64,000 nucleotides of DNA from Mycolicibacterium aubagnense (GTDB taxonomy: Bacteria; Actinomycetota; Actinomycetes; Mycobacteriales; Mycobacteriaceae), in the NCBI RefSeq assembly GCF_010730955.1, contig NZ_AP022577.1, positions 4,774,001 through 4,838,000 of the forward strand. The letters are read 5' to 3'. The position numbers and the translations under genes are program-made. Below, piece after piece: positions 1-12,825 of the stretch (positions are counted from its first letter, which is position 1; each line of letters opens with the position of its first letter). The notes beneath the pieces are model-generated. The model saw nothing but the letters and a program-made list of their open reading frames with translations, did not search any database and was not told the origin of the DNA.

Positions 1-1
1 G

Positions 2-430
2 ATGATGGTCGCGCTTGTCGGCGTGTTGGTGCTGGCTGTTGCCGCGCTGAGTTACCGCTTGTGGAAGTTGCGTCAGGTTGGCGGCACCGCCGCCATCCTG
101 CGCGACTACCCAGCTGCCGGCGGCCACGGGTGGCGGCATGGAGTCATGCGCTACCGCGGTGGTGAGGCCGGCTTTTACCGTTTGTCGAGCCTGCGCTGGT
201 GGCCCGACCGGACACTGTCCCGTCGTGGCCTGGAAGTCGTCGGGCGCCGCGCCCCGCGGGGCGACGAATTCGACATCATGACCGATCAGACGGTCATTCT
301 TGAGCTGCGTGACAACAGTCCCGAACGGCGCAGCGGTTACGAAATCGCCTTGGACCGTGGAGCTTTGACGGCTTTCACGTCGTGGCTCGAGGCCCGGCCG
401 TCGCCGCGGTCCCGTCGACGCGCGGTCTGA
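2..430 (+). CDS. DUF2550 family membrane-anchored protein (Rv1312-like)
   Basis: Protein of 142 residues with one N-terminal hydrophobic helix (about residues 2-18) followed by a basic stretch and a soluble domain, so it is probably anchored in the membrane with the bulk in the cytoplasm. Length and position, just before the cobalamin adenosyltransferase and murA, match Rv1312 (about 147 residues), which follows the ATP synthase genes in M. tuberculosis. The frame opens at the window edge, so the true start could lie a few codons upstream of the ATG at position 2. The biochemical role of DUF2550 is unknown. Confidence 0.8.
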   Translation: MMVALVGVLVLAVAALSYRLWKLRQVGGTAAILRDYPAAGGHGWRHGVMRYRGGEAGFYRLSSLRWWPDRTLSRRGLEVVGRRAPRGDEFDIMTDQTVILELRDNSPERRSGYEIALDRGALTAFTSWLEARPSPRSRRRAV

Positions 431-461
431 GTTCTCGAATCCCGCCGCTGCGTGGGCTGAA

Positions 462-1061
462 TTACGATCCCGCCGCTGTTTCCCCATTGCCGCGTCCCGC
501 GGCGGGCTGCCACAGCACGTCACCATCCGGGTTCGCGACCCGCGACAGGATGAACAGCAGATCCGACAGTCGATTCAGATATTTGGCCGGCAGGACGCTG
601 ACGCCGTCGCCGTGTTCGTCGATTGCCTGCCAGGCCGCCCGTTCCGCCCGGCGGACGACGGTTCGGGCGACGTGCAGGTACGCCGACAGGGGAGTGCCGC
701 CGGGCAGGATGAACGACGTGAGCTTCGGCAGCGGCTCGTTGAACTCGTCGCACCAGGCTTCGAGCCGATCGATGTACGGCTGGGTGATGCGCAGCGGCGG
801 GTATTCCGGATTTTCGACCACCGGAGTCGACAGGTCAGCGCCCGCATCGAAGAGATCGTTCTGAATTTGCATGAGTACCAAGCGAATTCGTTCATCAGGC
901 GCGCCCGACGAGACGGCGACGCCGATCGCGGCGTTGGCTTCGTCACAGTCGGCGTATGCGGCCAGGCGCGAATCGTTCTTCGACACCCGGCTGAAATCGC
1001 TGAGTCCGGTCGACCCGTCGTCGCCGGTCCGGGTGTAGATGCGGGTCAGGTGCACTGCCAT
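462..1061 (-). CDS. ATP:cob(I)alamin adenosyltransferase, PduO type
   Basis: Transfers the adenosyl group of ATP to cob(I)alamin, giving adenosylcobalamin for B12 enzymes such as methylmalonyl-CoA mutase. The 199-residue protein carries the N-terminal ATP-binding motif TRTGDDGSTGL (about residues 11-21), the conserved FILPGGT segment, RTVVRRAER, and NRLSDLLF near the C-terminus, all typical of the trimeric PduO family. The ATG at 1061 was chosen because homology begins there; the open frame upstream shows no family features. It is convergent with DUF2550 and divergent from murA, as in M. tuberculosis (Rv1314c). A methylmalonyl-CoA epimerase at 15.5 kb belongs to the same propionate pathway. 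Confidence 0.93.
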   Translation of the reverse strand: MAVHLTRIYTRTGDDGSTGLSDFSRVSKNDSRLAAYADCDEANAAIGVAVSSGAPDERIRLVLMQIQNDLFDAGADLSTPVVENPEYPPLRITQPYIDRLEAWCDEFNEPLPKLTSFILPGGTPLSAYLHVARTVVRRAERAAWQAIDEHGDGVSVLPAKYLNRLSDLLFILSRVANPDGDVLWQPAAGRGNGETAAGS

Positions 1062-1131
1062 GGTCAAACCGTACTCGCGGAGACTTCTTGTGGCCTGACA
1101 CCGGCCTACGCCGCTGTCTACACTTAGCCGC

Positions 1132-2385
1132 GTGAGCGAGCGTTTCGTGGTGGCCGGGGGTAGCCGGTTGTCCGGCGAAGTTGCCGTGGGGGGCGCTAAG
1201 AACAGCGTGCTGAAGTTGATGGCCGCAGCATTGTTGGCCGAAGGCACCACCACGATCACCAACTGTCCGGACATCCTGGATGTGCCGTTGATGGCCGAGG
1301 TGCTGCGTGGTCTCGGGGCGACCGTCGAACTCGACGGCGACGTCGCCCGCATCACCTCACCCGATGAGCCCAAATACGACGCGGATTTCGCCGCGGTCCG
1401 GCAGTTCCGCGCTTCGGTGTGTGTGCTCGGCCCGCTGGTAGGGCGCTGCAAGAAGGCGAAAGTCGCACTACCCGGCGGCGACGCGATCGGATCGCGACCG
1501 CTGGACATGCATCAATCCGGTCTGCGCCAGCTCGGCGCCAGATGCAACATCGAGCACGGCTGCGTGGTTGCCGAGGCTGACCACCTGCGTGGGGCGGAGA
1601 TTCAGCTCGAGTTTCCGTCAGTGGGGGCGACAGAGAACATCCTGATGGCCGCGGTGCTTGCCGAGGGCGTGACCGTCATCCACAACGCGGCGCGCGAGCC
1701 GGACATCGTCGATATCTGCGACATGCTGAATCAGATGGGTGCCAAGGTCAGTGGGGGAGGGACCTCGACCCTGACCATCACCGGGGTGGACAAGCTGCAT
1801 CCGACGGAGCACCGGGTGATCGGCGACCGGATTGTGGCTGCGACCTGGGGGATTGCCGCGGCGATGACGCGGGGCGACGTCGCCGTGACGGGCGTGGACC
1901 CGCAACACCTGCAGCTGGTGCTGCACAAACTCCACGATGCCGGCGCGACCGTGACCCAGCACGACAACGGTTTCCGGGTTGTGCAGTACGAACGGCCGAA
2001 GGCGGTCAACGTCGCGACGCTGCCGTACCCGGGATTCCCGACCGACCTGCAGCCGATGGCCATTGGGTTGGCGTGCATCGCCGAGGGCACGTCGATGATC
2101 ACCGAGAACGTGTTCGAGGCGCGGTTCCGGTTCGTCGAGGAGATGATCCGCCTGGGCGCAGACGCCCGGACCGACGGACATCACGCGGTGGTCCGCGGAA
2201 TTCCGCAGTTGTCGAGTGCGCCGGTGTGGGCCTCGGATATTCGTGCCGGCGCCGGTTTGGTGTTGGCGGGATTGGTCGCCGACGGCGATACCGAGGTTCA
2301 CGACGTTTTCCACATCGATCGCGGGTACCCGTTGTTCGTGGAGAACCTCGTAAGTCTGGGCGCGGAGATCGAACGGGTCAGTTGA
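1132..2385 (+). CDS. murA: UDP-N-acetylglucosamine 1-carboxyvinyltransferase MurA
   Basis: Catalyses the first committed step of peptidoglycan synthesis, moving enolpyruvate from PEP to UDP-GlcNAc in the cytoplasm. The 417-residue protein spans the full EPSP-synthase-like fold, with GGAKNSVLK at the N-terminus and [19 protein letters not shown] around residues 113-131. The catalytic Cys of E. coli MurA is Asp117 here, the change known in M. tuberculosis to give intrinsic fosfomycin resistance. The start is GTG. A TACACT hexamer at 1119-1124, with CTGACA 17 bp upstream, lies 7 nt before it, suggesting a leaderless or near-leaderless mRNA. The rrn operon follows on the same strand. Confidence 0.97.
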   Translation: MSERFVVAGGSRLSGEVAVGGAKNSVLKLMAAALLAEGTTTITNCPDILDVPLMAEVLRGLGATVELDGDVARITSPDEPKYDADFAAVRQFRASVCVLGPLVGRCKKAKVALPGGDAIGSRPLDMHQSGLRQLGARCNIEHGCVVAEADHLRGAEIQLEFPSVGATENILMAAVLAEGVTVIHNAAREPDIVDICDMLNQMGAKVSGGGTSTLTITGVDKLHPTEHRVIGDRIVAATWGIAAAMTRGDVAVTGVDPQHLQLVLHKLHDAGATVTQHDNGFRVVQYERPKAVNVATLPYPGFPTDLQPMAIGLACIAEGTSMITENVFEARFRFVEEMIRLGADARTDGHHAVVRGIPQLSSAPVWASDIRAGAGLVLAGLVADGDTEVHDVFHIDRGYPLFVENLVSLGAEIERVS

Positions 2386-2470
2386 CGGCGGCCGGCGTGT
2401 CGCGCTGAGCCGTTCCGACGGACGGCTGTGCGACGCGTTTTGGGCGAAAAACCGCCCATATGCAGCCGTT

Positions 2471-2499
2471 TTGTAAAATCAAGATCGGCCCGCTAATGT
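2471..2499 (+). promoter_or_regulatory. Candidate upstream rrn promoter (P1-like)
   Basis: TTGTAA (2471-2476) is followed after exactly 17 bp by TAATGT (2494-2499), a SigA-type arrangement just after murA. Mycobacterial rrnA operons near murA usually have two or more promoters, and this is the upstream one by position. No transcript data are available, so the assignment rests on the hexamers and spacing. Confidence 0.5.
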
Positions 2500-2546
2500 A
2501 TTCCAAGTCAGCAGCGAGCGGGGCCAACAAAGCCCAGAGCAAGAGC

Positions 2547-2575
2547 TTGACAGCCCGACCAAAAGGTAGTAGGTT
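2547..2575 (+). promoter_or_regulatory. Main rrn promoter (PCL1/P3-like)
   Basis: A consensus -35 TTGACA (2547-2552), a 17-bp spacer, and TAGGTT (2570-2575) as -10. It lies directly upstream of the conserved mycobacterial rrn leader, the position of the PCL1 (P3) promoter. Transcription would start near 2582. Confidence 0.75.
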
Positions 2576-2581
2576 GGTGGG

Positions 2582-2779
2582 GTTGCCCGAAAACGGCGTG
2601 TTGTTTGAGAACTCAATAGTGTGTTTGGTGGTTTTTGTTTGTTGTTTTTTGACTGCACTCCGTGTTTTCCCGTTTGTGGGGTGTGGTTGTTGTTTTTTTG
2701 ATGCCAGTTTTTGGTGTCTTTTGTTTGTGATCGGATTTTTCTGATTCGGATTCCACCTGGCCTTTTGGGGTTGGGTTGT
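2582..2779 (+). other. rrn leader with antitermination and processing signals
   Basis: About 200 nt of T/G-rich leader RNA between the rrn promoter and 16S. It contains GAGAACTCAATAGTGTG around 2607-2623, a leader element conserved across mycobacterial rrn operons and assigned to the antitermination (boxA-like) and RNase III processing region. The open frames here on either strand are not protein coding: composition is T-rich and unlike the neighbouring genes. Confidence 0.6.
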
Positions 2780-4299
<1,520 letters not shown>

Positions 4300-4710
4300 A
4301 AGGAGCACCATTTATCGATTCCCCCGTGCCGGCAATAGTGTCGGGGTTCATGGTTGGGAGATGGCCGGCGCCTGTAGTGGGTTGTTCGGTGGGTGCATAC
4401 AACAAACGTTCGTCCCGGTGGAAAGCCTTGGGGCGTGAAGATTGCCGAACACACTGTTGGGTCCTGAGACAACAGGCCCGTTCGCTTCCTCTCTTTGTGG
4501 GTGGGAGACATCGTCCCGTTGGGGATGGTGGGGGGTTGTTGTTGCCTCACCGGTTTTGGTGGTGGGGTGTGGTGTTTGACTTGTGGATAGTGGTTGCGAG
4601 CATCTAATGCGCAGCGAATGGTTGCCGGCGGCTTTCGGGTCGTTGGTTTCTTGTTCTGTTGTGTGTTGATGTGCAATTTTGATTCTTGTTTTCAATTGGT
4701 TTTTTTTGTG
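4300..4710 (+). other. 16S-23S internal transcribed spacer
   Basis: A spacer of about 410 nt without a tRNA, as is usual in mycobacteria. The stretch just before 23S is T-rich and would pair with sequences downstream of 23S for RNase III excision of the precursor. No protein gene is supported here. Confidence 0.8.
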
Positions 4711-7809
<3,099 letters not shown>

Positions 7810-7971
7810 ACCAAAAAACAACCAATTGTGTGTAAAACAAGACGAAGAACATTGCACATCGTGCCCGCAACCACATCCACGACAAAAGTCGAACAGACCA
7901 CACCCCACCACCAAATAACACCCCCACAAAAGGGGGTGCCAAAAAACCGGTGGAGGCGTAATTAAATAGAG

Positions 7972-8086
7972 TTACGGCGGCAACAGCGGCAGGGAAACGC
8001 CCGGTCCCATCCCGAACCCGGAAGCTAAGCCTGCCAGCGCCGATGATACTGCCCTGCACGGGCGGAAAAGTAGGACACCGCCGAAC
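7972..8086 (+). rRNA. rrf: 5S ribosomal RNA
   Basis: A 115-nt sequence beginning TTACGGCGGC and ending GACACCGCCGAAC, with the internal CCCGAACCCGGAAGCTAAGC loop typical of actinobacterial 5S. The two ends pair through GGCGG/CCGCC. It is the last gene of the rrn operon, about 160 nt after 23S. Confidence 0.97.
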
Positions 8087-8096
8087 ACAAATTAGC

Positions 8097-8135
8097 CCTC
8101 AGCCCCCGATGAAAATCGGGGGCTGAGGCATTTTG
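8097..8135 (+). terminator. rrn operon intrinsic terminator
   Basis: A perfect 14-bp stem (8097-8110 with 8115-8128) closed by a GAAA tetraloop, followed by CATTTTGTGTTT. It lies 10 nt after 5S and marks the end of the operon. It also lies beyond the 3' end of ogt on the other strand, where no clear T-run follows it. Confidence 0.9.
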
Positions 8136-8200
8136 TGTTTCTGAGGCATTTTGATTTGCGGGTGCCGCGCAGTTCGACGGCGCCGGCCGACGCCATTCGA

Positions 8201-8710
8201 TCAATCGAACAGCGTCGGCTCGTCGGTTCCTGCCCGGCTTTTCTCGAGATCCAGAAGCAGTTTTTTGCGATCCAGTCCGCCGCCATATCCGGTCAAGCTG
8301 CCATTCGCTCCGATTACCCGATGGCAGGGCACGATGATCCCAACCGGATTATGCCCATTCGCCAATCCGACAGCCCGTGATGCACCCGGTGATCCCACTT
8401 GAACGGCAATTTCGCCGTATGACCGCGTTTCGCCATAAGGAATGGTCAACAGCGCACCCCACACGCGGCGCTGGAATTCAGTACCGACGAGGTCGAGTAC
8501 CAGATCGAATTCCTGAAGCTCCCCGGCGAAGTACGCCGTCAGCTGCTCGACGGCCTCCTGAAATGCCGTCTCGTCAGGCTCCCACCCGTCATGGCTGGGT
8601 TCATAGGTCTGATCGTCCATGCGCAGATGCCGTATGCGGCCATCGCGTCCGGCGAGGGTGATGGTTCCGACCGGACTCTGCATGGTCCTGGTCTGCAAGG
8701 TGGCGCTCAT
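8201..8710 (-). CDS. ogt: Methylated-DNA--protein-cysteine methyltransferase
   Basis: Repairs O6-methylguanine and O4-methylthymine by transferring the alkyl group to its own cysteine, a suicide reaction. The 169-residue protein has the winged-helix segment FQRRVWGALLTIPYGETRSY, the asparagine hinge region and the active-site motif PCHRV around residues 129-133. The ATG at 8710 overlaps the stop of the ada-alkA gene (ATGA), so the two are translationally coupled. The adjacent Ada-like protein probably controls both in response to alkylation damage. Confidence 0.96.
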   Translation of the reverse strand: MSATLQTRTMQSPVGTITLAGRDGRIRHLRMDDQTYEPSHDGWEPDETAFQEAVEQLTAYFAGELQEFDLVLDLVGTEFQRRVWGALLTIPYGETRSYGEIAVQVGSPGASRAVGLANGHNPVGIIVPCHRVIGANGSLTGYGGGLDRKKLLLDLEKSRAGTDEPTLFD

Positions 8711-10227
8711 GCCTGCTCCTGTTGTGGTGATTGCGTCGCGTTGGTGGTCAGTGGCGGCCACTGGTTGACCGCATGATCCAGGGAAGTCCATAGATGCTGT
8801 GTGGCGTACGCGCGCCACGGGCGCCATCGCGCACTGTGTTCGATCAGTTGACGTGAATTGTCCGGTAGTCCAATTTGTTTGGCTGCGATCTGGACTCCGA
8901 GATCGCTGGCCGGAAAGGCATCGGGATCGCCGAGCCCCCGCATCGCGATCACCTCGGCTGTCCATGGTCCGATCCCGGGCAGTTCGGCCAACTGGGTACG
9001 GGCCTGCAGCCAGTCCGATCCCGCGTCGAGTTCAACGGTGCCGGCTGCGAGGGCGTCGATCAACGCGACAAGGGTGCGCCGACGAGACTCGGGGAAGGCG
9101 AGGTGGCTGGGATCGATCTCGGCCAGCTGTGACACGGAAGGGAAGACATGGGTGAGGCCACCCAGAGCGTCGTCGATCGTCGTGCCGTAGGCGATCGCCA
9201 GCCGACGAGTATGCGTCGCCGCGGCCTTCATGGACACCTGTTGGCCGATGACCACGCGCAGCGCCAACTCGTTCTCGTCGACCGTGCGGGGGATGCGCTG
9301 TCCGGGGGCCTTGGCGACGATGGGTGCCAGATACCGGTCGGTGTTGAGGACGTCGATGACGGCCTCGGGGTCGGCGTCGAGGTCGAGCAGTCGTCGGCAT
9401 CGGGCGATGGCGGTGGCCAGGTCTCGGAAGTCATCGAGGACCAGCGTGCATTGGACATGGTCGACGCGCGGCGACAGACCGACGATGCCGGTGCCGTTGG
9501 GCAGGCGGAGAGTGCGTCGGAAGGCCCCGTCGCGCACTTCTTCGACGCCGGGCACCGCGCCGGCCGCGAGATGCCCGAACACTCCTTCATAGGCGAAGGG
9601 TGTCCGGACCGGTAGGCGGACGGAAAGCGTTCCCGTGCCGGTGGTTTCGTTCGCGCTGAACCGTGCCTGCGCCCGTTGGCGGAGCTCGGTGGGCGTCAGT
9701 GCGCATACTTCGCGAATGGTGTCGTTGAACTGGCGGATGCTGGAGAATCCTGCCGCGAAAGCGACGTCCCCAAAGGGCAGCTTCGTGGTCTCGATGAGTA
9801 CCCGCGCGGTCTGGCTCCGTTGGGCCCGGGCGAGCGCCAAGGGGTTCGCGCCGACCTCCGCCTGGAGCAGGCGCTCGAGCTGCCGGGTGGTGTAGCCGAG
9901 CCTGGCAGCCAGTCCGGTGACACCCTCGCGATCGACCGTGCCGTCGGCTATCAAGCGCATCGCGCGAGCGACCACGTCGGTGCGAATGTTCCACTCGGGC
10001 GACCCCGGCGACGCATCGGGCCGGCAGCGCTTGCATGCCCGGAAGCCCGCTCGTTGCGCAGCGGCCGCGGTTGGGTAGAACCGGACGTTACGGGCGAACG
10101 GTGGCCGGACCGGGCAACTGGGGCGGCAGTAGATACCGGTGGTGAGGACGGCCGTGACGAACCACCCGTCGAACCGCGCGTCCTTGGATTGGACTGCACG
10201 GTAGCAGCGGTCGAAGTCGTCGTACAT
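8707..10227 (-). CDS. alkA: Ada-AlkA fusion: methyl-sensing activator and 3-methyladenine DNA glycosylase
   Basis: A 506-residue three-part protein. The N-terminal Ada domain has the zinc cysteines C34, C38, C65 and C68 (TGIYCRPSC and CKRC); one of them takes the methyl group from DNA phosphotriesters. An AraC-type helix-turn-helix follows at about residues 80-190. The C-terminal AlkA domain (about 200-500) has the helix-hairpin-helix LAELPGIGPWTAEVIAMRG and the catalytic Asp in FPASDLG. It excises 3-methyladenine and activates the adaptive response. The same architecture is found in M. tuberculosis Rv1317c. It is followed by ogt with an ATGA overlap. Confidence 0.95.
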   Translation of the reverse strand: MYDDFDRCYRAVQSKDARFDGWFVTAVLTTGIYCRPSCPVRPPFARNVRFYPTAAAAQRAGFRACKRCRPDASPGSPEWNIRTDVVARAMRLIADGTVDREGVTGLAARLGYTTRQLERLLQAEVGANPLALARAQRSQTARVLIETTKLPFGDVAFAAGFSSIRQFNDTIREVCALTPTELRQRAQARFSANETTGTGTLSVRLPVRTPFAYEGVFGHLAAGAVPGVEEVRDGAFRRTLRLPNGTGIVGLSPRVDHVQCTLVLDDFRDLATAIARCRRLLDLDADPEAVIDVLNTDRYLAPIVAKAPGQRIPRTVDENELALRVVIGQQVSMKAAATHTRRLAIAYGTTIDDALGGLTHVFPSVSQLAEIDPSHLAFPESRRRTLVALIDALAAGTVELDAGSDWLQARTQLAELPGIGPWTAEVIAMRGLGDPDAFPASDLGVQIAAKQIGLPDNSRQLIEHSARWRPWRAYATQHLWTSLDHAVNQWPPLTTNATQSPQQEQA

Positions 10228-10289
10228 GTCTTCGACAATGGCATGCGGCCGTGTCGAGTACTAGCGGAAAATCGACATCAACGTGGCTC

Positions 10290-10317
10290 GCGAGACATTT
10301 TTAATCAATTGTCTCGC
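10290..10317. promoter_or_regulatory. 8-bp-arm inverted repeat in the alkA / secreted-protein divergon
   Basis: GCGAGACA (10290-10297) and TGTCTCGC (10310-10317) form perfect arms around a 12-bp AT-rich centre. It lies 63 bp upstream of alkA and 71 bp upstream of the secreted-protein gene, the right place for a dimeric repressor or activator site. Which protein binds is unknown; an Ada site is one option. Confidence 0.45.
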
Positions 10318-10352
10318 AAATGGCTGACGTGCGAGTGCGGCCCTGTTATACC

Positions 10353-10366
10353 TGAAACGTGTTCTA
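10353..10366. promoter_or_regulatory. KstR-type operator
   Basis: TGAAACGTGTTCTA fits the published KstR pattern TNNAACNNGTTNNA at every fixed position, and its reverse complement begins TAGAACACGTT as in the consensus. KstR is the TetR-family repressor of sterol catabolism. The site is 22 bp before the ATG of the secreted protein at 10388, placing that gene in the candidate KstR regulon. Confidence 0.6.
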
Positions 10367-10387
10367 GTCGGGGTATAGGGGAGGCGC

Positions 10388-12487
10388 ATGTCAATGAACG
10401 GTCGTGAGCAGTTGCCAACTGGCGCAGCCAGATTCGTCGGCCGGGTTGGTGCGTTGGCCGTCGCCCTGGGCATTGGCGTGGCCGTCGCGAGCAGCCCTGG
10501 CGTCGCATTCGCCGCGCCGGGCGACGCCGGTGCGTCGTCATCAGGCAGTCACGCCAAGGGCGAGAGTGCTGCCAAGGATGGCGGGGAGAAATCCGACGCG
10601 AACAACCCGAAGACCGACCCGGGCGACAAGCCCTCTGGCGTCGTGAATTCGGGGAAGAAGTCGTCGAAGCGGCCGTCGGGGAAGACGGACGTGGCGAAGC
10701 CGTCGTCGGCGAAGGACTCGGCCGAGAAGGCGTCGGATCCCGACACGAAGCCCACAACCACGAAGGTCTCCACCACACCGACCGTGCCGGCGGCTGACAA
10801 GCCCTCGAATGAGCCGGTGGCCGCGGTCGCGAAGGCGGACGCACCCGTGAGCACGGTGCCGAGGGCACACGTGGCCGTGCCGGTGGCCTCGATCGGCGCG
10901 CCGATCGAGGCGGCGACGGCGGCGGTGTCGCATTCGCTCGCGGCAGTGGGCGCGAACGGGGCGGCGAATGCGTCCGGGAACCCCGCGGCGCCACTGCAGA
11001 ACGCGGCATTGTCCGCACTGCTCGGCGTCACCCGGCGGGAGAACGCGTCATCTTCCGCGACAACGACATTGGCGGCCGCGCCGACGACGCTCCCGAGCAC
11101 CGCCACGGTGCTCGGGACGTCCCAGCAGCTGGCTGCGGAGAAGCAGGCCAACGCCATCGTGAGCACGCTGCCGATGCAGCTCATGAAGGCGATCCTCACG
11201 TTTGCGTTCCAGCTGAATGCCAAGCAGCAGTACTCCCAGGTCGGTGGGCCCGACCCGGCGAACCTGAACCAGCTGGGGCAAGCGGTGAACGAATACGCCC
11301 AACAGGCCGCGATGGAGTACCAACTGCTGGACTCCATGAACCCGACGGTGCTCGAAATGGTTATGCCACCCCATGATTGGTTCGGTCAGTCCGTGACGGG
11401 CACCCGGATCCTGTATGACAATCCCGACACCATTTACCGGATGATGGGCGTCAACTCGACGTCGACGTACGTCATCACGGGCAAATTCGCGCCCGGTCAG
11501 ATGCCCGCCGAGACCACGTTCAGTGTGCTGACCGGCCTCGGTGGCACCACGGCGGCGGTGCTCAATGCCAAGGACATGCAGATCAACCCGGACGGCACGT
11601 TCACGGTGACGGTGAGTTCCCGTCCGGCCGTCCAAGGCGAGACCAACCATCTTCAGATTCCGACCAACACCACGTTGATCGTGGCCCGAAACACGTTGTC
11701 GGACTGGAACGCTCAGTCGCCGATGAGTCTTTCGATCCAGCGGGTCGGCGGTCCTCCGGACAGCTTGTTCGCGCAGATCGGTGGCTTCGCCATTCCCGGC
11801 CTGGGTTCGTTCGTTGCCGGCAATTCGTTGCTTACCAACCTCGTCTCGCTCATCCCGCCGCTGCCGGTGATGCCGACATTCCTGAAGGGGCTGGAGGCGT
11901 CGGTGGTATTGGCCCTCGGGCTGCAGATGGAGCCGCAGTACATGGATGTGGCGACCAAGGATTCGTCGGGAAAGACGAAGGCACCCAATGTCTTCACCGA
12001 TCCCGAGAGCAACGCCACGTTCCTGTCGACCCAGGTGCAGAGCCCGGGGTACTTTCAGTTGACCAACGATCAGGCGCTGGTGCTGACCATCAAGCCGGGC
12101 GATGCGGGCTATTTCGTCGTACCGGTGACCAACGACTGGACCATCACCAAGAACTACTGGGATCAGCAGACCAGCCTCAACATCGCGCAGTCGGTGGCCA
12201 ACCCGGACGGCAGTTACACCATCGTGGTGTCACCGACCGATCCCGGTGTGGCGAACTGGGTGTCCACGGGCGGCCTGAACCAGGGCACCATTTCGATCCG
12301 CTTTCAGGACATCGACACGTCCGGCACCGATCTGCCGAAGGTGAGTTCACAAGTCGTCGCGCTCAGTGACCTCAGCACCGTCCTGCCGGCTGGGACCACG
12401 TATGTCACTGCCGCACAACGGCAAGCGGCCCTTGATCAGCGCAAGGCCGGATTCGACAACCGCTTCGCGCCCTACCCGCAGGTGTGA
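10388..12487 (+). CDS. Large secreted protein with low-complexity linker and DUF1214-like region
   Basis: A 699-residue exported protein. Residues 1-43 form a signal peptide with a twin-basic start and an AFA cleavage site. Residues 45-180 are a Lys/Ser/Asp/Ala-rich disordered linker, like the low-complexity N-termini of many mycobacterial cell-surface proteins. The C-terminal 440 residues include segments such as NPDGTFTVTVSSRPA, repeated later as NPDGSYTIVVSPTDP, which recall the DUF1214/DUF1254 fold; this link is tentative. The ATG at 10388 has AGGGGAGG upstream. The KstR-type box 22 bp upstream suggests induction on sterols, hinting at a role in lipid or sterol contact at the envelope. 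Confidence 0.7.
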   Translation: MSMNGREQLPTGAARFVGRVGALAVALGIGVAVASSPGVAFAAPGDAGASSSGSHAKGESAAKDGGEKSDANNPKTDPGDKPSGVVNSGKKSSKRPSGKTDVAKPSSAKDSAEKASDPDTKPTTTKVSTTPTVPAADKPSNEPVAAVAKADAPVSTVPRAHVAVPVASIGAPIEAATAAVSHSLAAVGANGAANASGNPAAPLQNAALSALLGVTRRENASSSATTTLAAAPTTLPSTATVLGTSQQLAAEKQANAIVSTLPMQLMKAILTFAFQLNAKQQYSQVGGPDPANLNQLGQAVNEYAQQAAMEYQLLDSMNPTVLEMVMPPHDWFGQSVTGTRILYDNPDTIYRMMGVNSTSTYVITGKFAPGQMPAETTFSVLTGLGGTTAAVLNAKDMQINPDGTFTVTVSSRPAVQGETNHLQIPTNTTLIVARNTLSDWNAQSPMSLSIQRVGGPPDSLFAQIGGFAIPGLGSFVAGNSLLTNLVSLIPPLPVMPTFLKGLEASVVLALGLQMEPQYMDVATKDSSGKTKAPNVFTDPESNATFLSTQVQSPGYFQLTNDQALVLTIKPGDAGYFVVPVTNDWTITKNYWDQQTSLNIAQSVANPDGSYTIVVSPTDPGVANWVSTGGLNQGTISIRFQDIDTSGTDLPKVSSQVVALSDLSTVLPAGTTYVTAAQRQAALDQRKAGFDNRFAPYPQV

Positions 12488-12488
12488 C

Positions 12489-12788
12489 TCAGTACTCGTG
12501 GTTCGGGCATTGCACGTCGACGTAGACGGTTGCGGCCACCGGACCGCCGGGCTTGAAATTGCCCGGATTGTTCACGCCGGTGACCCAGCAGACGTCGAGC
12601 GGTTTGGTGTCGAAACCGTTGGTCCAGTTGATGTGTACGAGGTAACCCTTGGACTGGAGATTGTTGATGACATCGGCCGCTGAACCGCTGGTGTCGTAAG
12701 TGTCGGCCGTGGCCTGCGGAGCGAGCGCTAACGACACGGCGAGCGCCCCGGCGGCGGCCGCCATGACGGAATGTCGCTTCATGCTCAC
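12489..12788 (-). CDS. Small secreted protein, unrecognised
   Basis: About 99 residues with a clear signal peptide (hydrophobic Ala/Leu core ending PQATA-DTY) and a mature part of about 72 residues containing two cysteines (DVCWV and VQCPN) that could form one disulfide. The GTG at 12788 sits 6 nt after GGAGG; ATGs at 12791 and 12782 are alternatives, with 3-nt and 12-nt spacing. Small secreted proteins of this size are common in mycobacteria and mostly uncharacterised. It lies just downstream of the adenylate cyclase on the same strand. Confidence 0.7.
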   Translation of the reverse strand: MSMKRHSVMAAAAGALAVSLALAPQATADTYDTSGSAADVINNLQSKGYLVHINWTNGFDTKPLDVCWVTGVNNPGNFKPGGPVAATVYVDVQCPNHEY

Positions 12789-12825
12789 CATGATCCTCCG
12801 GATCTGTGTGAACCAGGTGTGAATT

